A DNA stretch of 46,780 nucleotides from Citrobacter sp. JGM124 (GCF_018257795.1 NZ_JAERJD010000013.1:1-46780), one strand, 5' to 3'; counted from the first letter of the stretch, positions 1 to 12,763 are shown. Made by a program: numbers and translations. The notes: a model not told the origin generated them from the letters alone.

Positions 1-105
1 AAGGTACTGTAGATATCAATCCTGCGAGTGCCCACACAGATTGTCTGATAAATTGTTAAAGAGCAGTGCGACTGTGCTTTTCAGCTTGCTGTCGCGAGGT
101 GGCGT
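1..105 (-). ncRNA. rRNA operon leader with boxA antiterminator
   Basis: The minus strand carries the typical enterobacterial rrn leader. Its boxA TGCTCTTTAACA lies at 54-65 and is followed by the conserved sequence around ATCAGACAATCTGTG. In rrn operons this region loads the Nus antitermination complex and pairs with sequence after 16S during RNase III processing. The mature 16S rRNA begins beyond the left edge, so only the leader is present here. Confidence 0.88.
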
Positions 106-133
106 ATATTACGCTTTCCTCTTTCAGAGTCAA
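106..133 (-). promoter_or_regulatory. rRNA operon promoter P2
   Basis: Minus-strand -35 TTGACT (128-133) and -10 TAATAT (106-111) with a 16 bp spacer, about 100 bp downstream of P1. This is the normal spacing and sequence type of the constitutive rrn P2 promoter. Confidence 0.88.
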
Positions 134-214
134 CCCCTAACTTCAGGATTTTTAACTCTTATCGTTCACGTTAATTTGTGAAGTGATTCACATGTTCCGT
201 GTCGATGGAGGCGC

Positions 215-242
215 ATTATAGGGAGTTATTCTCAGCTGACAA
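215..242 (-). promoter_or_regulatory. rRNA operon promoter P1
   Basis: On the minus strand a -35 TTGTCA (237-242) and a perfect -10 TATAAT (215-220) are separated by 16 bp. They are followed by a GCGCC discriminator, which is the hallmark of stringently controlled rrn P1 promoters. An A/T-rich stretch upstream (about 245-265) is a plausible UP element. The expected start is near 206. Transcription runs off the left edge towards a 16S gene that is not in the window, matching the hemG-rrnA order of E. coli. Confidence 0.93.
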
Positions 243-294
243 CCCCTATTTTAAAATAATTTACCGAGTGGGTTCTTTTTCAACAATATGCTCA

Positions 295-837
295 TTAAGC
301 CCGCACATTACGGGTTAATTTGGCTATTTCAGCCGCAAACTGTGAGACTTGCTGCCAGTCGGTATAAACCACCTCTTTACTGGTGTCTGTTTCGCCATCT
401 GTCATTTTCATAATTAGGCGAATCATTAACTTGTCCAGCCAGCCATAACGCGGATAACGCAGAGCACCAGCGAAAACAGCACAGTAACTTGGATGCCACG
501 GGGAGTTTTCCAGAAACTTACGCGTATAGGCGTTGGTCTCCGGCGTACTCTTCTCCGGCTTGCGTGCGACCAGGTTTACAGAGAAAAAGGCACTGGGTAC
601 CTTATTAAGCTGCTGCTGATACTTTGCAATAAATTGATTTACTGAACGGTTAAAATGGCCGTAATGAATAGAAGCACCGATCACAACCAGGTCATACTCC
701 CCCCAGGGAATATCATCACACCCATGCAGATTGAGAACATCACTTTCCCGGCCCAATGCTTGCAGCTCAGTACCGAGACGGGTTGCTATCTCACGAGTTT
801 GACCTTCACGGGTCGAATACAGAATTAAGGTTTTCAC
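295..837 (-). CDS. hemG: protoporphyrinogen oxidase, flavodoxin type (HemG)
   Basis: 180 residues, against 181 for E. coli HemG. It oxidises protoporphyrinogen IX to protoporphyrin IX at the inner membrane using FMN and passes electrons to the quinone pool. The N-terminus carries the flavodoxin FMN loop ([18 protein letters not shown]). Family blocks [11 protein letters not shown] and [13 protein letters not shown] are present, as is the long HemG-specific insert that distinguishes it from ordinary flavodoxins. It lies 11 nt after trkH and just upstream of the rRNA operon, the same order as in E. coli, so it is probably the last gene of a trkH-hemG unit. The ubiquinone genes further on provide its electron acceptor. 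Confidence 0.97.
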   Translation of the reverse strand: MKTLILYSTREGQTREIATRLGTELQALGRESDVLNLHGCDDIPWGEYDLVVIGASIHYGHFNRSVNQFIAKYQQQLNKVPSAFFSVNLVARKPEKSTPETNAYTRKFLENSPWHPSYCAVFAGALRYPRYGWLDKLMIRLIMKMTDGETDTSKEVVYTDWQQVSQFAAEIAKLTRNVRA

Positions 838-848
838 ATATGCTCCCT

Positions 849-2300
849 TTATTCTCGCCAGAATGTTGGCGTGAATAGCACTAATAAAGTAAAGACTTCA
901 AGGCGTCCAAATAGCATGTTCACAATCAGGATCCATTTTGCCGTCGAATTCATACTGGCAAAGTTATCCGCTACTACGCCAAGGCCAGGACCAAGGTTAT
1001 TCAGCGTAGCAACCACTGAAGCAAATGCCGAAAAATTATCTATGCCCGTGGCAATAATCGCCAGCATGCTAACGATAAACACAAGTGCATAGGCGGAAAA
1101 AAAGCCCCATACAGCTTCAATAATACGTTCTGGCAATGCCCTGTTACCCAGCTTAATGCTGTAGACCGCATTTGGGTGAACCAGTCTTTTCAATTCACGG
1201 TTTCCCTGTTTGAATAACAACAGGATACGAATAACTTTTAAGCCTCCCCCCGTTGAACCGGCACAGCCACCAATAAAAGCTGAACAGAGCAACAGCATTG
1301 GCAAAAAGAGCGGCCAGCGCGAGAAGCTATCGGTAGTAAAGCCGGCGGTGGTTGCCATCGACACAACCTGGAAGAAGGCCTGATTAATTGTTTGCACTGC
1401 CAGTTGATAAGTATTGTGAAACCACAAAACCAGAGTACAGACCGCAACCAGTGTCAGCTGCACCGTGATGAACATCCGGAATTCGGGGTCACGCCAATAC
1501 ACCTTCAGGCTGCGACCACTGAGTAAAGAGAAGTGCAAACCATAATTACAGCCAGAAATGAGCAGAAAGATGGCAATGATAGTGTTAATTGTCGGGCTAT
1601 CAAAATAGCCTACGCTGGCATCATGGGTAGAAAACCCACCTATCGAAATCGTCGCAAAACTGTGCCCAATAGCATCAAATGCCGACATACCCGCAAACCA
1701 CAGTGCCAGTGCACAGGCGATGGTGAGCAAGACATAGATAAACCAGAGTGTTTTTGCTGTTTCGGCTATTCGTGGGCGCATCTTATTATCTTTCAGGGGC
1801 CCGGGCATTTCTGCGCGATAAAGCTGCATCCCCCCGACACCTAATATAGGAAGAATTGCCACCGCCAGTACGATGATCCCCATCCCCCCGAACCACTGAA
1901 GCATCTGGCGATAAAACAAAATCGCGTGGGGTAAAGTGTCAAGCCCCACTAGGGTTGTCGCTCCCGTGGTGGTTAAACCGGAAAACGATTCAAAAAAAGC
2001 ATCGGTAATCGTCAGATTAGGTCGTTCAGCAAAAATAAAAGGCAACGCACCGACGCTACCCAGCACCGTCCAGAACAATACAACGATCAGGAAGCCTTCC
2101 CGGGGTTTTAGCTCGCTTTTACTGCGTCTGTTAGGCCACCAGAGAAAAGTACCGATAATAATAGCGACCAGGAAGGTCTGCGTAAAAGCACGGCCGGCCC
2201 CATCACGGTAAATGAGCGCCACTAAGCCAGGTAATATCATGGTGCCAGAAAAGAGGATAATGAGCAGGCCGACAATTCGGGTTATGGCACGAAAATGCAT
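849..2300 (-). CDS. trkH: Trk system potassium uptake protein TrkH
   Basis: 483 residues, identical in length to E. coli TrkH and alignable end to end by eye. It is the K+-translocating inner-membrane subunit, with four pore-loop repeats. Selectivity-loop segments visible include [46 protein letters not shown] and [11 protein letters not shown]. It needs the peripheral NAD-binding subunit TrkA, which is not encoded here. The short spacing to hemG suggests co-transcription. No truncation or lost pore motif is seen. Confidence 0.97.
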   Translation of the reverse strand: MHFRAITRIVGLLIILFSGTMILPGLVALIYRDGAGRAFTQTFLVAIIIGTFLWWPNRRSKSELKPREGFLIVVLFWTVLGSVGALPFIFAERPNLTITDAFFESFSGLTTTGATTLVGLDTLPHAILFYRQMLQWFGGMGIIVLAVAILPILGVGGMQLYRAEMPGPLKDNKMRPRIAETAKTLWFIYVLLTIACALALWFAGMSAFDAIGHSFATISIGGFSTHDASVGYFDSPTINTIIAIFLLISGCNYGLHFSLLSGRSLKVYWRDPEFRMFITVQLTLVAVCTLVLWFHNTYQLAVQTINQAFFQVVSMATTAGFTTDSFSRWPLFLPMLLLCSAFIGGCAGSTGGGLKVIRILLLFKQGNRELKRLVHPNAVYSIKLGNRALPERIIEAVWGFFSAYALVFIVSMLAIIATGIDNFSAFASVVATLNNLGPGLGVVADNFASMNSTAKWILIVNMLFGRLEVFTLLVLFTPTFWRE

Positions 2301-2350
2301 TTTTCAGCCGCGTCCTTAAACATGAGTAAATATAAGAAGAGATATGATGA

Positions 2351-2959
2351 TCATCGCGGCGATAATCGCAGTGAACCGCGGCTCAGGTCGCCAAGTTTAG
2401 CATTGAAGATTGCCAGCTGAGTCTGCGGTAATGCAACCTTCAGCATAATCATTGCCTGGAAATCGCTTTCGACGATAAGCCCCCCCGCCTGTTTTAACAA
2501 TGCTTCGATACCAGTCAGCTGAGAGTAGTCACACTGCAAAGTATATTCAGTTAACGCGACTTTGCGCTCCGTCGGTAATTGACTAAGCGCCTGTTGTACC
2601 CCACCACCGTAGGCTCTTACCAGGCCACCCGTACCCAGTTTAACACCGCCATAATAACGTATTACCACGGCGGTTATTTCGCCAATGCCACTGCCCTGCA
2701 ATTGAGCCAGGATCGGTTTTCCGGCTGTACCGGCGGGCTCTCCATCATCCGAAAAGCCCAGCATTTGAGAGTCATTCGGAATACCTGCCACCCAAGCCCA
2801 GCAATAATGCCGGGCATCAGGATAGTCGATTCTTGTTTGTTCAAGAAACGCTTTACACGCTGAAATCCCATCTGTATGGGCCAGTCGCGTGATAAAGCGG
2901 CTCTTCTTTATCTCCTCGCTAAACGTGACAGGTCCAGCAGGTATCAGCCAGCTTTCCAT
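2351..2959 (-). CDS. yigZ: IMPACT/UPF0029 family protein YigZ
   Basis: 202 residues, similar to E. coli YigZ (about 205). An N-terminal UPF0029/Impact domain carries the family signature (EIKKSRFITRLAHTDG, GFSDDGEPAGTAGKPIL, RYYGGVKLGTGGLVRAYG). It is followed by a small C-terminal DUF1949 domain with an EF-G domain-like fold. The cellular role is not firmly established; eukaryotic IMPACT proteins regulate translation. The start overlaps the pepQ stop in a TAATG arrangement, so the two genes are probably translationally coupled. Confidence 0.94.
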   Translation of the reverse strand: MESWLIPAGPVTFSEEIKKSRFITRLAHTDGISACKAFLEQTRIDYPDARHYCWAWVAGIPNDSQMLGFSDDGEPAGTAGKPILAQLQGSGIGEITAVVIRYYGGVKLGTGGLVRAYGGGVQQALSQLPTERKVALTEYTLQCDYSQLTGIEALLKQAGGLIVESDFQAMIMLKVALPQTQLAIFNAKLGDLSRGSLRLSPR

Positions 2960-4290
2960 TATGCAAGCTTCAGGTCACGTGTCATATTTTCGACCCCATG
3001 GGCATGGATAATCACATTATCTTCAATACGAATACCACCGAAAGGTTTCATGGCATCAATACGCTGCCAGTCAAAGTGCTGACGGTATTGGCCTTCACGC
3101 CATGGGGCTAATAACGATTCAATAAAGTACATACCAGGCTCAATGGTCAATACCATCTGTGGCTCAAGAATACGTGTGCAACGCAGGTAAGGATATGCCT
3201 CCGGTGCGGCAAGATGCGTTCCACTGTCATCCTGCATAAAACCACCCACATCATGTACCTGTAAGCCCAGCATGTGACCGATACCATGAGGCATGAAAGG
3301 ACTGGTGATACCTGTTTCGACCATGGCCTCTTCACTGATACCCGTCACTAAATGATGACGGCTCAATAATTTAGCGATGCGCTGATGGAACTGAAAATGG
3401 TATTCAGTGTAACGAACACCGGCTTTCATTGTGTCTATCAGTGCCAACTGTTCAGCATTCATGTCTTTGATTAACTGAGCATAGTCACTACCGTCCTGCA
3501 TGGCCCAGGTTCGAGTCAGGTCGGCGGCATAACCATGATACTCAGCACCAGCATCCAGTAAGAAACTGCGTATTTTGGCAGGTGGCTGATTGTCCAGACG
3601 GGTGTAATGCAGAACGGCAGCATGCTCATTGAGCGCCACAATATTGCCGTAAGGTACATCAGTATCACGATGCCCTGTCGCGGTAAGATAAGCCATATTA
3701 ATATCGAACTCGCTCATCCCCGACAAAAAAGCTTCATGAGCAGCACGATGGCCTGTCACCGCAGTTTTTTGAGCCGCACGCATACAGGAGAGCTCATAAT
3801 CCGTTTTAAAAGCACGATAATAATGCAAAAAATCGATAGTCGCTTTTGGATTAATATTGCTGGCGCGAATACCCAGTTGTGATGCACGTTCAGGCACCGG
3901 ACCAATATAACCAACGTTGCTACGATCGGCAGGTAATAAACGATCAATGCCCTCTGCTTTAGGTAAAGCAACAACCTCAATTTCTTCAGTCCAGAAGGCT
4001 GTAGGCAAAGGCTCAACACAATTCCAGTAATCAACCGGAAGATAGAACCACAGCTTTGGCTTATTCACACCATCCACCAGTAACCAGCAATTAGGAACCT
4101 GCGTAACGGGTACCCAAGCTTTAAATTGCGGATTGACTTTAAAGGGGTAAGGATGGTCATCAAGAAACACATTAATCAACTCCCCTGAATGAATCAGCAG
4201 AGCATCAAGATCAGAACGCGCAAGCGCATCGCGGGTTCGTTGTTGTAAGGTTTCAATATGATGGTGATAAAGCGTAGCCAGCGATTCCAT
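2959..4290 (-). CDS. pepQ: Xaa-Pro dipeptidase (prolidase)
   Basis: 443 residues, the same as E. coli PepQ. This cytoplasmic metallopeptidase hydrolyses Xaa-Pro dipeptides. The pita-bread-fold metal ligands are present: two Asp in [19 protein letters not shown], His in [10 protein letters not shown], Glu in LTIEPGMYF and Glu in [10 protein letters not shown]. The gene overlaps yigZ by 1 nt downstream. In E. coli pepQ is divergent from fadBA. Here the divergent neighbour is the fadB relic, so the pepQ promoter lies in the region shared with the old fadB control region. Confidence 0.97.
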   Translation of the reverse strand: MESLATLYHHHIETLQQRTRDALARSDLDALLIHSGELINVFLDDHPYPFKVNPQFKAWVPVTQVPNCWLLVDGVNKPKLWFYLPVDYWNCVEPLPTAFWTEEIEVVALPKAEGIDRLLPADRSNVGYIGPVPERASQLGIRASNINPKATIDFLHYYRAFKTDYELSCMRAAQKTAVTGHRAAHEAFLSGMSEFDINMAYLTATGHRDTDVPYGNIVALNEHAAVLHYTRLDNQPPAKIRSFLLDAGAEYHGYAADLTRTWAMQDGSDYAQLIKDMNAEQLALIDTMKAGVRYTEYHFQFHQRIAKLLSRHHLVTGISEEAMVETGITSPFMPHGIGHMLGLQVHDVGGFMQDDSGTHLAAPEAYPYLRCTRILEPQMVLTIEPGMYFIESLLAPWREGQYRQHFDWQRIDAMKPFGGIRIEDNVIIHAHGVENMTRDLKLA

Positions 4291-4438
4291 AATTTACCTT
4301 TCTATTCTGTGAACTGAACATATTGCATATTAACACACCGCGCCAGACACCGAGTTATTTCCACTACCTGTGACCTGGCCAGCAATTATTTAAAGATGAA
4401 ATTGCATTTTATTAACACAAGACACACACTACATTTAC

Positions 4439-4451
4439 CTGGTATGACCAG
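4439..4451. promoter_or_regulatory. FadR operator (former fadBA promoter)
   Basis: CTGGTATGACCAG is a perfect 5-3-5 palindrome of the FadR type (CTGGT-N3-ACCAG), essentially the same as the known E. coli fadB operator. It lies about 30 bp before the point where fadB homology begins. FadR represses beta-oxidation genes until long-chain acyl-CoA appears. Retention of the site suggests that the remaining fadA is still under FadR control, although fadB itself is destroyed. Confidence 0.82.
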
Positions 4452-4481
4452 TAATTATGACTGGCTTCAGGAGACTGACAG

Positions 4482-4963
4482 TTGCTGTTAAGGTGGAGTA
4501 TTACATCTCGACTGGCTAAAGAAAGGATTGCAGTACTGGTATTGGATGCCTCAGGAATAGTGAATATATTACATACGGATCCCCTTAACCGCTTTAGTGA
4601 CGAACCAACGATACTTGGCAATCAGTCATCCTTTAATGGAGGGTCATCGTGTTCAGCTAAGTCTGCTTTTGTTGTTGACGTCGATATTAGTACGCTCTTC
4701 TCACCTTTCCCGTTTCCAACCCCGCAACCTACCATCTGGTGGCATACCACCAGCAGGCTTTCTGATCGTCCCGAAGCGTTATTCGTACCAATTTTTTTAG
4801 TGATAAGACACCATTCATTCCCCGGGTGGTGAATGTGTGTCTGGCTGGTCAATGGATCTGATTTATCTTCTGGTTACCCAGAACAGATGTAAATCATAGC
4901 CCTGGCCAATAAACCTTATTACCTTACCCACCAGTTGAACCTATTCACCTGGCTATGACTTAA
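4482..4963 (+). pseudogene. fadB: fadB relic (fatty acid oxidation complex alpha subunit)
   Basis: About 480 nt remain of a gene normally near 2190 nt. The first part matches the FadB N-terminus in shifted frames: LDWLK in one frame, then IAVLVLDASGIVNIL in the next (E. coli has [20 protein letters not shown]), then KSAFVVDVDIST where E. coli has KAAFIVGADITE. The frame stops at 4830. A further weak match resembling GGxCECV lies around 4824-4850. The 3' end (4922-4963) encodes PYPPVEP and a stop, matching the E. coli C-terminus YYPPVEP. The original ATG appears to be TTG at 4482. The dehydrogenase core and most of the hydratase domain, roughly 570 codons, are deleted. fadA follows 30 nt after the relic stop. 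Confidence 0.88.
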
Positions 4964-6160
<1,197 letters not shown>

Positions 6161-6180
6161 CCTACATCAGTGAAGCGGCA

Positions 6181-6212
6181 CCGGAGTGTTAACAGGACGT
6201 TTAACACTCCGG
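6181..6212. terminator. inverted repeat between convergent fadA and fre
   Basis: A perfect 12 bp stem (CCGGAGTGTTAA / TTAACACTCCGG) with an 8 nt loop lies between the ends of fadA and fre. There is no clear U-tract on either side, so it is a probable but not textbook bidirectional terminator. Confidence 0.6.
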
Positions 6213-6238
6213 AGGAACATATAACAGGCAACCCCATG

Positions 6239-6940
6239 TCAGATAAAAGCAAACGCATCGCTAAACATGTGATCAGCCTGAGCGCCGTGTTCACCGCAGA
6301 AGAGATCACGAGCAATTTTTGCCATTTCAAAACGACCGGCAATATAAATGTCATACCCGGCCAGGGTGTCGTAGTCCTGCAATACTGCCGTTAATACCGT
6401 ACCCGTCCGCCCAGTCCAGCCAGCTTCCGGTTGTTCAACAACACCTTCAATACGCAGATTCTTGTGCTTTAATGCCAGTTCATTCAGTTCTGAAATATCA
6501 TAGAGGTGTTTGTCTTCCCGTCCTCCCCAGTAAATCGCGATTTCACGATCTGGATTACGCTCAAGTGCCGTCAGCAAAATCGAGCGAACATAAGAAAACC
6601 CGGTACCACCAGCAATCAAAATCAGCGGGCGATCAGCATCGTTACGCAGCCAGGCTTCACCATGTGGGAGGTCAACAACAACTTCTTTCGTTGTCAGAAT
6701 ACGATCCATCACAGCCATGGCATAAAGGTTAATTTCAGAAGCACCAATATGCAGTTCAATAAACTCGCTTTCACTTGGAGTCGATGCGATTGAGAACGGA
6801 CGTTTGTCCCGCTCATCCATCACTACCATCAAGTACTGCCCGGCTTTAAATGAAAAAGCCGATTCTGGCAGTAAGCGGACACGGTAAACCGTATCCGTTA
6901 TCGCTTCTACTGAGGTCACTTTACAGCTTAAGGTTGTCAT
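6239..6940 (-). CDS. fre: NAD(P)H-flavin reductase Fre
   Basis: 233 residues, the same length as E. coli Fre. It reduces free riboflavin, FMN or FAD with NAD(P)H and supplies reduced flavin and ferrous iron chemistry. The flavin-binding RPFS motif ([10 protein letters not shown]) and the nucleotide-binding loop [10 protein letters not shown] are both present, and the C-terminus SDAFAFI is conserved. It follows ubiD on the same strand after 47 nt. A functional link is that UbiD needs prenylated FMN, which is built from reduced FMN. Confidence 0.96.
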   Translation of the reverse strand: MTTLSCKVTSVEAITDTVYRVRLLPESAFSFKAGQYLMVVMDERDKRPFSIASTPSESEFIELHIGASEINLYAMAVMDRILTTKEVVVDLPHGEAWLRNDADRPLILIAGGTGFSYVRSILLTALERNPDREIAIYWGGREDKHLYDISELNELALKHKNLRIEGVVEQPEAGWTGRTGTVLTAVLQDYDTLAGYDIYIAGRFEMAKIARDLFCGEHGAQADHMFSDAFAFI

Positions 6941-6987
6941 GCGCTCCCTCTATCGGGTCAATAATACTAAGGTGTAAAGGGTATCTC

Positions 6988-8472
6988 TCAGCTGCCTTTA
7001 CGGTTCTCGAATATAGCCAGTTCATCCCAAATTGCATCTATATGCGCACAAACCTGAGGGTCTTTCTGAATAGGACGCCCCCATTCGCGCTGAGTCTCAC
7101 CTGGCCATTTATTGGTGGCATCCATTCCCATTTTTGAGCCTAACCCGGAAACCGGTGAGGCAAAATCCAGATAATCAATGGGAGTGTTATCAATCAATAC
7201 TGTGTCACGGGATGGATCCATACGTGTGGTTATTGCCCAGATAACATCGTTCCAGTCCCGTGCATTGATATCGTCATCGCAGACAATAACAAACTTGGTG
7301 TACATGAATTGACGCAGGAACGACCACACGCCCATCATGACGCGTTTTGCATGGCCCGCGTACTGCTTTTTGATAGTAACAACAGCCAGACGATAAGAAC
7401 AACCTTCTGGTGGAAGATAAAAGTCGATAATTTCCGGAAATTGCTTCTGTAATATAGGTACGAGCACTTCATTCAGTGCAACACCCAGAACAGCAGGCTC
7501 ATCCGGCGGACGACCGGTATAAGTAGAGTGATAAATCGCATCACTCCGCTGAGTTATATGTGTGACAGTGAATACCGGGAAATTATCTATCTCATTATAG
7601 TAACCCGTATGGTCACCATAAGGCCCCTCTGGGGCCAGTTCACCCGGTTCAATGTAACCTTCGAGAATGATTTCAGCACTGGCCGGAACTTCCAAATCAT
7701 TGGAAATACACTTCACCACTTCCGTTTTCGTTCCGCGTAACAGCCCGGCAAACGCATATTCAGACAGGGTGTCGGGAACGGGTGTTACCGCACCAAGAAT
7801 CGTCGCAGGGTCAGCTCCTAATGCAACAGAGACCGGAAAACGCTCCCCAGGGTTTGCGGCACACCATTCCTGGAAATCCAGTGCTCCTCCCCGGTGGGAT
7901 AGCCAGCGCATAATCAGTTTGTTCTTACCAATCAGCTGCTGACGGTATATGCCAAGATTCTGTCTCTCTTTATGAGGGCCTCGAGTAACCGTTAATCCCC
8001 AAGTAATTAGCGGGGCAGCATCATCAGGCCAGCAGGTCATAATCGGTAAGCGGGTTAAATCGACTTCATTCCCTTCAAAGATACGCTCCTGACAAGGCGC
8101 GCCACGCAAACGCTTAGTCGGCATATTGAGCACTTGTTTAAACTGGGGAAGCTTATCGAACAAGTCCCGGAACCCTTTCGGGGGCTCTGGCTCCTTCAAA
8201 AATGCCAGTAGCTTACCGACTTCCCGTAATGCTGAGACGTCCTCCTGCCCCATCCCCATGGCGACGCGTTTTGGCGTGCCAAACAGGTTACACAGCACAG
8301 GCATCTCAAAACCTTTAGGATTTTCAAATAGCAACGCAGGCCCGTTCGCACGTAAAGTACGATCAGCAATTTCAGTCATTTCCAGATGTGGATCGACGGG
8401 TAATTTGATACGTTTTAGCTCGCCTTGTTGCTCAAGCAATTCCAGGAAGTCACGTAGATCGTCGTATTTCAT
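6988..8472 (-). CDS. ubiD: 4-hydroxy-3-polyprenylbenzoate decarboxylase UbiD
   Basis: 494 residues from the chosen start; E. coli UbiD has 497. It decarboxylates the octaprenyl-hydroxybenzoate intermediate of ubiquinone synthesis using prenylated FMN made by UbiX. Conserved blocks include [15 protein letters not shown], the catalytic-region [13 protein letters not shown] and [12 protein letters not shown]. The open frame extends to 8589, but similarity begins at [22 protein letters not shown], as in E. coli, so the ATG at 8472 is preferred; no strong Shine-Dalgarno is seen there. A TATAAT hexamer lies on the minus strand at 8503-8508. Confidence 0.95.
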   Translation of the reverse strand: MKYDDLRDFLELLEQQGELKRIKLPVDPHLEMTEIADRTLRANGPALLFENPKGFEMPVLCNLFGTPKRVAMGMGQEDVSALREVGKLLAFLKEPEPPKGFRDLFDKLPQFKQVLNMPTKRLRGAPCQERIFEGNEVDLTRLPIMTCWPDDAAPLITWGLTVTRGPHKERQNLGIYRQQLIGKNKLIMRWLSHRGGALDFQEWCAANPGERFPVSVALGADPATILGAVTPVPDTLSEYAFAGLLRGTKTEVVKCISNDLEVPASAEIILEGYIEPGELAPEGPYGDHTGYYNEIDNFPVFTVTHITQRSDAIYHSTYTGRPPDEPAVLGVALNEVLVPILQKQFPEIIDFYLPPEGCSYRLAVVTIKKQYAGHAKRVMMGVWSFLRQFMYTKFVIVCDDDINARDWNDVIWAITTRMDPSRDTVLIDNTPIDYLDFASPVSGLGSKMGMDATNKWPGETQREWGRPIQKDPQVCAHIDAIWDELAIFENRKGS

Positions 8473-8661
8473 GTGATTTATTAAGATAGGGATGTTACTG
8501 CTATTATACGGACTTACTTCATTGGCACCATGCTGTATTTTTGTCAAATTAGCATCAATACTCCCCGACAGGTGGCTAAAAAGTGCCATTTATTGAGGGG
8601 ATACCCCATGAGATACGGTGTATTATTCGTCTGATGGCATGGTGAATCAAAAAGAGAATTT

Positions 8662-9150
8662 ATGAAATCCTGGTATCTTTTGTACTGTAAACGTGGCCAG
8701 CTACTACGCGCCAAAGAACATCTTGAACGGCAGACGGTCACATGCCTCACGCCCTTTATATCCATTGAAAAAGTCGTGCAGGGCAAAAGATCCGTGGTCA
8801 GTGAACCCTTGTTCCCTAATTACATGTTCGTTGCCTTTGATCCCGAATCGATTCATACCACCACCATAAATGCGACACGGGGTGTCAGCCACTTTGTTCG
8901 ATTTGGTACACAACCGGCAACAGTTCCAGAAGCCGTTATTGAAGAATTGATGCAGGCAGAACACGATACGATCATTGATCCAGAAACGCCCTGTCCAGGG
9001 GATACCGTCATGATCACAGAAGGGTCATTTGAAGGAATACAGGCTATTTTTGCTGAAACGGATGGTGAGACACGCTCTATGTTATTGCTTAATCTGTTAA
9101 ACAAACAAATTAAACAAAGTATAAAAAATACTGATTTTCGTAAGTTATGA
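8662..9150 (+). CDS. rfaH: transcription antiterminator RfaH
   Basis: 162 residues, identical in length to E. coli RfaH and strongly similar throughout. RfaH is a NusG paralogue that is recruited by ops elements to RNA polymerase. It lets long operons for LPS core, O-antigen, capsule or haemolysin be fully transcribed, and its C-terminal domain refolds from alpha-hairpin to a KOW beta-barrel to recruit ribosomes. Visible motifs are the NGN start ([12 protein letters not shown]), the [13 protein letters not shown] block and the C-terminal [21 protein letters not shown]-type region. It is divergent from ubiD with about 190 bp between the two starts. Confidence 0.97.
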   Translation: MKSWYLLYCKRGQLLRAKEHLERQTVTCLTPFISIEKVVQGKRSVVSEPLFPNYMFVAFDPESIHTTTINATRGVSHFVRFGTQPATVPEAVIEELMQAEHDTIIDPETPCPGDTVMITEGSFEGIQAIFAETDGETRSMLLLNLLNKQIKQSIKNTDFRKL

Positions 9151-9156
9151 TCAAAA

Positions 9157-9187
9157 AAGCCCGGGTACTAACAGATGCCCCGGGCTT
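9157..9187. terminator. bidirectional terminator between rfaH and hemB
   Basis: The stem AAGCCCGGG / CCCGGGCTT is flanked by an A6 run at 9153-9158, which is a U-tract for minus-strand transcripts leaving hemB. rfaH reads into it from the other side. Confidence 0.82.
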
Positions 9188-9215
9188 ATCGCTTAATTAA
9201 CAGCTTACTGCACTA

Positions 9216-10241
<1,026 letters not shown>

Positions 10242-10256
10242 TTAACTCTCTCCTGG

Positions 10257-11039
10257 TTAAAAGCCCAGTCTGAATAAACGACGGGCATTATCTTCTGTTA
10301 CCTGCGCAAGCCAGGCGGGGTCTTCCCCACGCCATTCAGCAACGCGATTCACAATGTGAGGCAGGTAGCAGGGTTCGTTGCGATGGGATGACGGTTTAGG
10401 GTCAAGATCCCTGGGCAACAAAAACGGCGCATCTGTTTCCAGTAATAGTTGATCGGCGGGGATAAGTGGTAATAACTCACGCAGTTCTAAACCACGGCGT
10501 TCATCACATACCCAACCCGTAATCCCGACGAATAAACCTCGGTGCAAGTAATCATGTAATTCAGATGCCGTACCGGTAAAACAGTGCACCACAACCCCCG
10601 GTAACCATTCAAGCCAAGGGTCGAGCAAAGCAAGGAAGCGGTCATGGGCATCACGACAGTGTAAAAAAACCGGCATCATCATCTCGGTCGCCAGCGCCAG
10701 CTGTTCCGTGAATGCGCGTTCCTGGTCTGCGGGAGTCGAAAAGTTACGATTGAAATCAAGCCCACATTCGCCAATGGCTACAACTTGTGGGGCATTTGCC
10801 ATCTGACGAATGGCCTCAGCAGTAGTTTCATTCCAGCTACTGGCTTCATGGGGATGGATGCCCGCTGTCGCCCAACAATGCTCAAACTCCTGGGCCAGAG
10901 CCAGGGATTGAGCACTATCTTCAAGACTGGTTCCGGTTAATATCATGCCGTTAACACCCGCTCCATGAGCACGGGCAATGACTTCTGCATAATCTTGAGT
11001 AAATTGGGAATTGGTAAGATTGATACCGATATCAAACAT
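10257..11039 (-). CDS. tatD: TatD family 3'-5' DNase
   Basis: 260 residues, the same as E. coli TatD. It is a TIM-barrel metal-dependent nuclease, linked to DNA repair under oxidative stress and not required for Tat export. Metal-binding motifs are [12 protein letters not shown] at the N-terminus, [31 protein letters not shown] and [13 protein letters not shown]. The ATG at 11039 is preferred over an upstream in-frame TTG because GGAGA stands five bases before it and the E. coli protein starts at MFDIG. It is separated from tatC by a terminator and is probably co-transcribed with hemB. Confidence 0.96.
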   Translation of the reverse strand: MFDIGINLTNSQFTQDYAEVIARAHGAGVNGMILTGTSLEDSAQSLALAQEFEHCWATAGIHPHEASSWNETTAEAIRQMANAPQVVAIGECGLDFNRNFSTPADQERAFTEQLALATEMMMPVFLHCRDAHDRFLALLDPWLEWLPGVVVHCFTGTASELHDYLHRGLFVGITGWVCDERRGLELRELLPLIPADQLLLETDAPFLLPRDLDPKPSSHRNEPCYLPHIVNRVAEWRGEDPAWLAQVTEDNARRLFRLGF

Positions 11040-11122
11040 GACATTCTCCAAACGACAACTGTTCCATTGAATAGTCTCGGTCTGTTGACAACGTATTGAA
11101 TAATAAGATTTTTCAACACAAG

Positions 11123-11167
11123 AAAAATAGCCAGCGAGGGGCTGACCGTTGATCCTCCCCTCCAGCT
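11123..11167 (-). terminator. terminator after tatC
   Basis: On the minus strand a G/C-rich stem (GAGGGG pairing with CCCCTC, with the outer AGC / GCT continuing after a small mismatch) is followed by an ATTTTTCTT tract. It closes the tatABC unit before tatD. Confidence 0.7.
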
Positions 11168-11189
11168 CTATTTAACCGTAATAGTCAGG

Positions 11190-11954
11190 TTATTTTGCGC
11201 TCTCTTCAGAGCTGTCTTCGTCCGCGTCAGCCCGTCCCTTACCGACATAAAAACGTGAGAACAGAATACCAACCTCAAACAGGCAATACATCGGGATAGC
11301 CAGTAGCGTTTGTGAAAATACATCAGGTGGGGTCAGTAACATTCCAACAACGAACGCCCCGACCAACATATATGGACGTTTTTGTTTCAGTGACTCCGGG
11401 GTTGTCACACCCATCCAGCATAACAGGATAATGGCGATAGGGACTTCAAAAGCGACACCAAACGCCATAAAAAGCGTCATTACAAAATCAAGATACTTGG
11501 CGATATCAGTAGAAACGACGACCCCAATTGGCGCTGTTTTCGTTAAGAAACCAAAGGCCAGAGGAAACACCACAAAATAGGCAAAAGCGATCCCGATATA
11601 GAACAAAAAGGTACTTGAAAAAAGCAAAGGCATTAATAGCTTACGTTCATGCCGATACAGTGCCGGGGCGACAAAAGCCCAAACTTGATAGAGAATAACA
11701 GGCGCAGCCAAAAATACGGATACATATATGGTTAACTTGATTGGCGTAAAGAACGGTGACGCGACATCCGTGGCTATCATTGTCGAACCGAGAGGCATTT
11801 GCTCAATCAGCGGGGCTGCCACTAACTGATAGATATCATTGGCAAAGTAAACCAGTGCCAAAAAAACCACCAGTACCGCGATGATACTGTTTAACAGACG
11901 TTTACGCAGCTCTATCAGATGACTGATGAGCGGCTGAGTTTCTTCTACGGCCAT
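11190..11954 (-). CDS. tatC: Sec-independent translocase subunit TatC
   Basis: 254 residues, against 258 in E. coli. This is the six-helix inner-membrane receptor that binds the twin-arginine signal peptide together with TatB. The conserved N-terminus ([14 protein letters not shown]), the first periplasmic loop ([13 protein letters not shown]) and the [12 protein letters not shown] loop are present. The hydrophilic C-terminal tail is acidic and short. Its start is 2 nt after the tatB stop, indicating translational coupling. Confidence 0.97.
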   Translation of the reverse strand: MAVEETQPLISHLIELRKRLLNSIIAVLVVFLALVYFANDIYQLVAAPLIEQMPLGSTMIATDVASPFFTPIKLTIYVSVFLAAPVILYQVWAFVAPALYRHERKLLMPLLFSSTFLFYIGIAFAYFVVFPLAFGFLTKTAPIGVVVSTDIAKYLDFVMTLFMAFGVAFEVPIAIILLCWMGVTTPESLKQKRPYMLVGAFVVGMLLTPPDVFSQTLLAIPMYCLFEVGILFSRFYVGKGRADADEDSSEESAK

Positions 11955-11956
11955 GA

Positions 11957-12493
11957 TTAACGTTTTTCGCTCAGTGGTTGCGTTGGCTCAGGATTTTTTG
12001 TGGGCTCAGGAACCGACACCGCTTGCAACGGAGGCCCGGCAACGGGGGATTCTGAGTCTTCCTGTGCGGCGGATGATACAACCTTATCTGGGTGAGCTTC
12101 CGCTACAGCGGCCGACTCCATCTCTTCACTGGGCTTTGCTGTTGCCGGATGATGAATGGTATGAGCCTCATCGCTCTCCTGCTCAGGGTCCCGTGCTGAA
12201 GGTGAATAGGCGCGCTTCATGGACTCTGTCGCTTCGCGCAACTCATCCATTGATGCTTTTAATTCCGGCGTCAGGTTGTTCATGCTGGCCTTTTCAACCT
12301 TTTTCAGGCTGTCCTGTAGCTCTTGCAGCTTAAGCTCATGCGCCAGCTCATGTTGTACACTCGTAGCCAGGGAGCGTAAAGCACGTATCCAGCCAACCAC
12401 GGTTTTGACAGCCACGGGCAAGCGCTGGGGCCCCAGAACAATCAAGCCCAGCACGAAGACGACTAAGAGTTCGCCAAAACTAATATCGAACAC
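11957..12493 (-). CDS. tatB: Sec-independent translocase subunit TatB
   Basis: 178 residues, against 171 in E. coli. TatB has one N-terminal membrane helix ([20 protein letters not shown]), the PQRLPVAVK hinge, an amphipathic helix and a long hydrophilic tail. With TatC it forms the signal-peptide receptor. The C-terminal tail is proline, serine and glutamate rich and appears disordered, as is usual. It lies 3 nt after tatA. Confidence 0.96.
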   Translation of the reverse strand: MFDISFGELLVVFVLGLIVLGPQRLPVAVKTVVGWIRALRSLATSVQHELAHELKLQELQDSLKKVEKASMNNLTPELKASMDELREATESMKRAYSPSARDPEQESDEAHTIHHPATAKPSEEMESAAVAEAHPDKVVSSAAQEDSESPVAGPPLQAVSVPEPTKNPEPTQPLSEKR

Positions 12494-12496
12494 GGT

Positions 12497-12763
12497 TTAT
12501 GCCTGTTCTTTTTTATTCTTAGCGTCGTCTTTTTTCACGTCGCCAGGATTATCAGATAAAGACTTAGCTGCAAAATCAGCATCTGGTGCTGGTTTATCTT
12601 TCACTTCATCTTTGTCTTTTGCATCATCTTCGCTCATTGCTTTTTTAAAGCCCTTAATCGAAGCGCCTAAGTCGGAACCAATCGAACCCAACCTTTTGGT
12701 GCCAAACAGTAACACCACAATAACGGCAATAATAACGAGCTGCCAAATACCGATACTACCCAT
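12497..12763 (-). CDS. tatA: Sec-independent translocase subunit TatA
   Basis: 88 residues, against 89 in E. coli. A single N-terminal membrane helix ([16 protein letters not shown]), the [12 protein letters not shown] hinge and amphipathic helix, and a charged tail are present. TatA oligomers form the translocation pathway for folded proteins. A GAGG about 10 nt before the ATG supports the start. First gene of the tatABC run and 82 nt downstream of ubiB, as in E. coli. Confidence 0.96.
   Translation of the reverse strand: MGSIGIWQLVIIAVIVVLLFGTKRLGSIGSDLGASIKGFKKAMSEDDAKDKDEVKDKPAPDADFAAKSLSDNPGDVKKDDAKNKKEQA

Noticed and set aside
4482-4832. 116-codon open frame between pepQ and fadA as a novel small protein
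   Set aside because: Its start codon is TTG, it has no ribosome site, and its sequence aligns with the FadB N-terminus after a frameshift. It is part of the fadB relic.
11089-11121. Plus-strand TTGACA followed by A/T-rich sequence upstream of tatD as a promoter
   Set aside because: It points away from tatD, into the terminator and the antisense strand of tatC, and has no good -10 at the right distance.
12000-12200. Low-complexity region in tatB as a possible frameshift or degenerate gene
   Set aside because: The disordered hydrophilic tail is normal for TatB, and the frame continues without interruption to the stop just before tatC.
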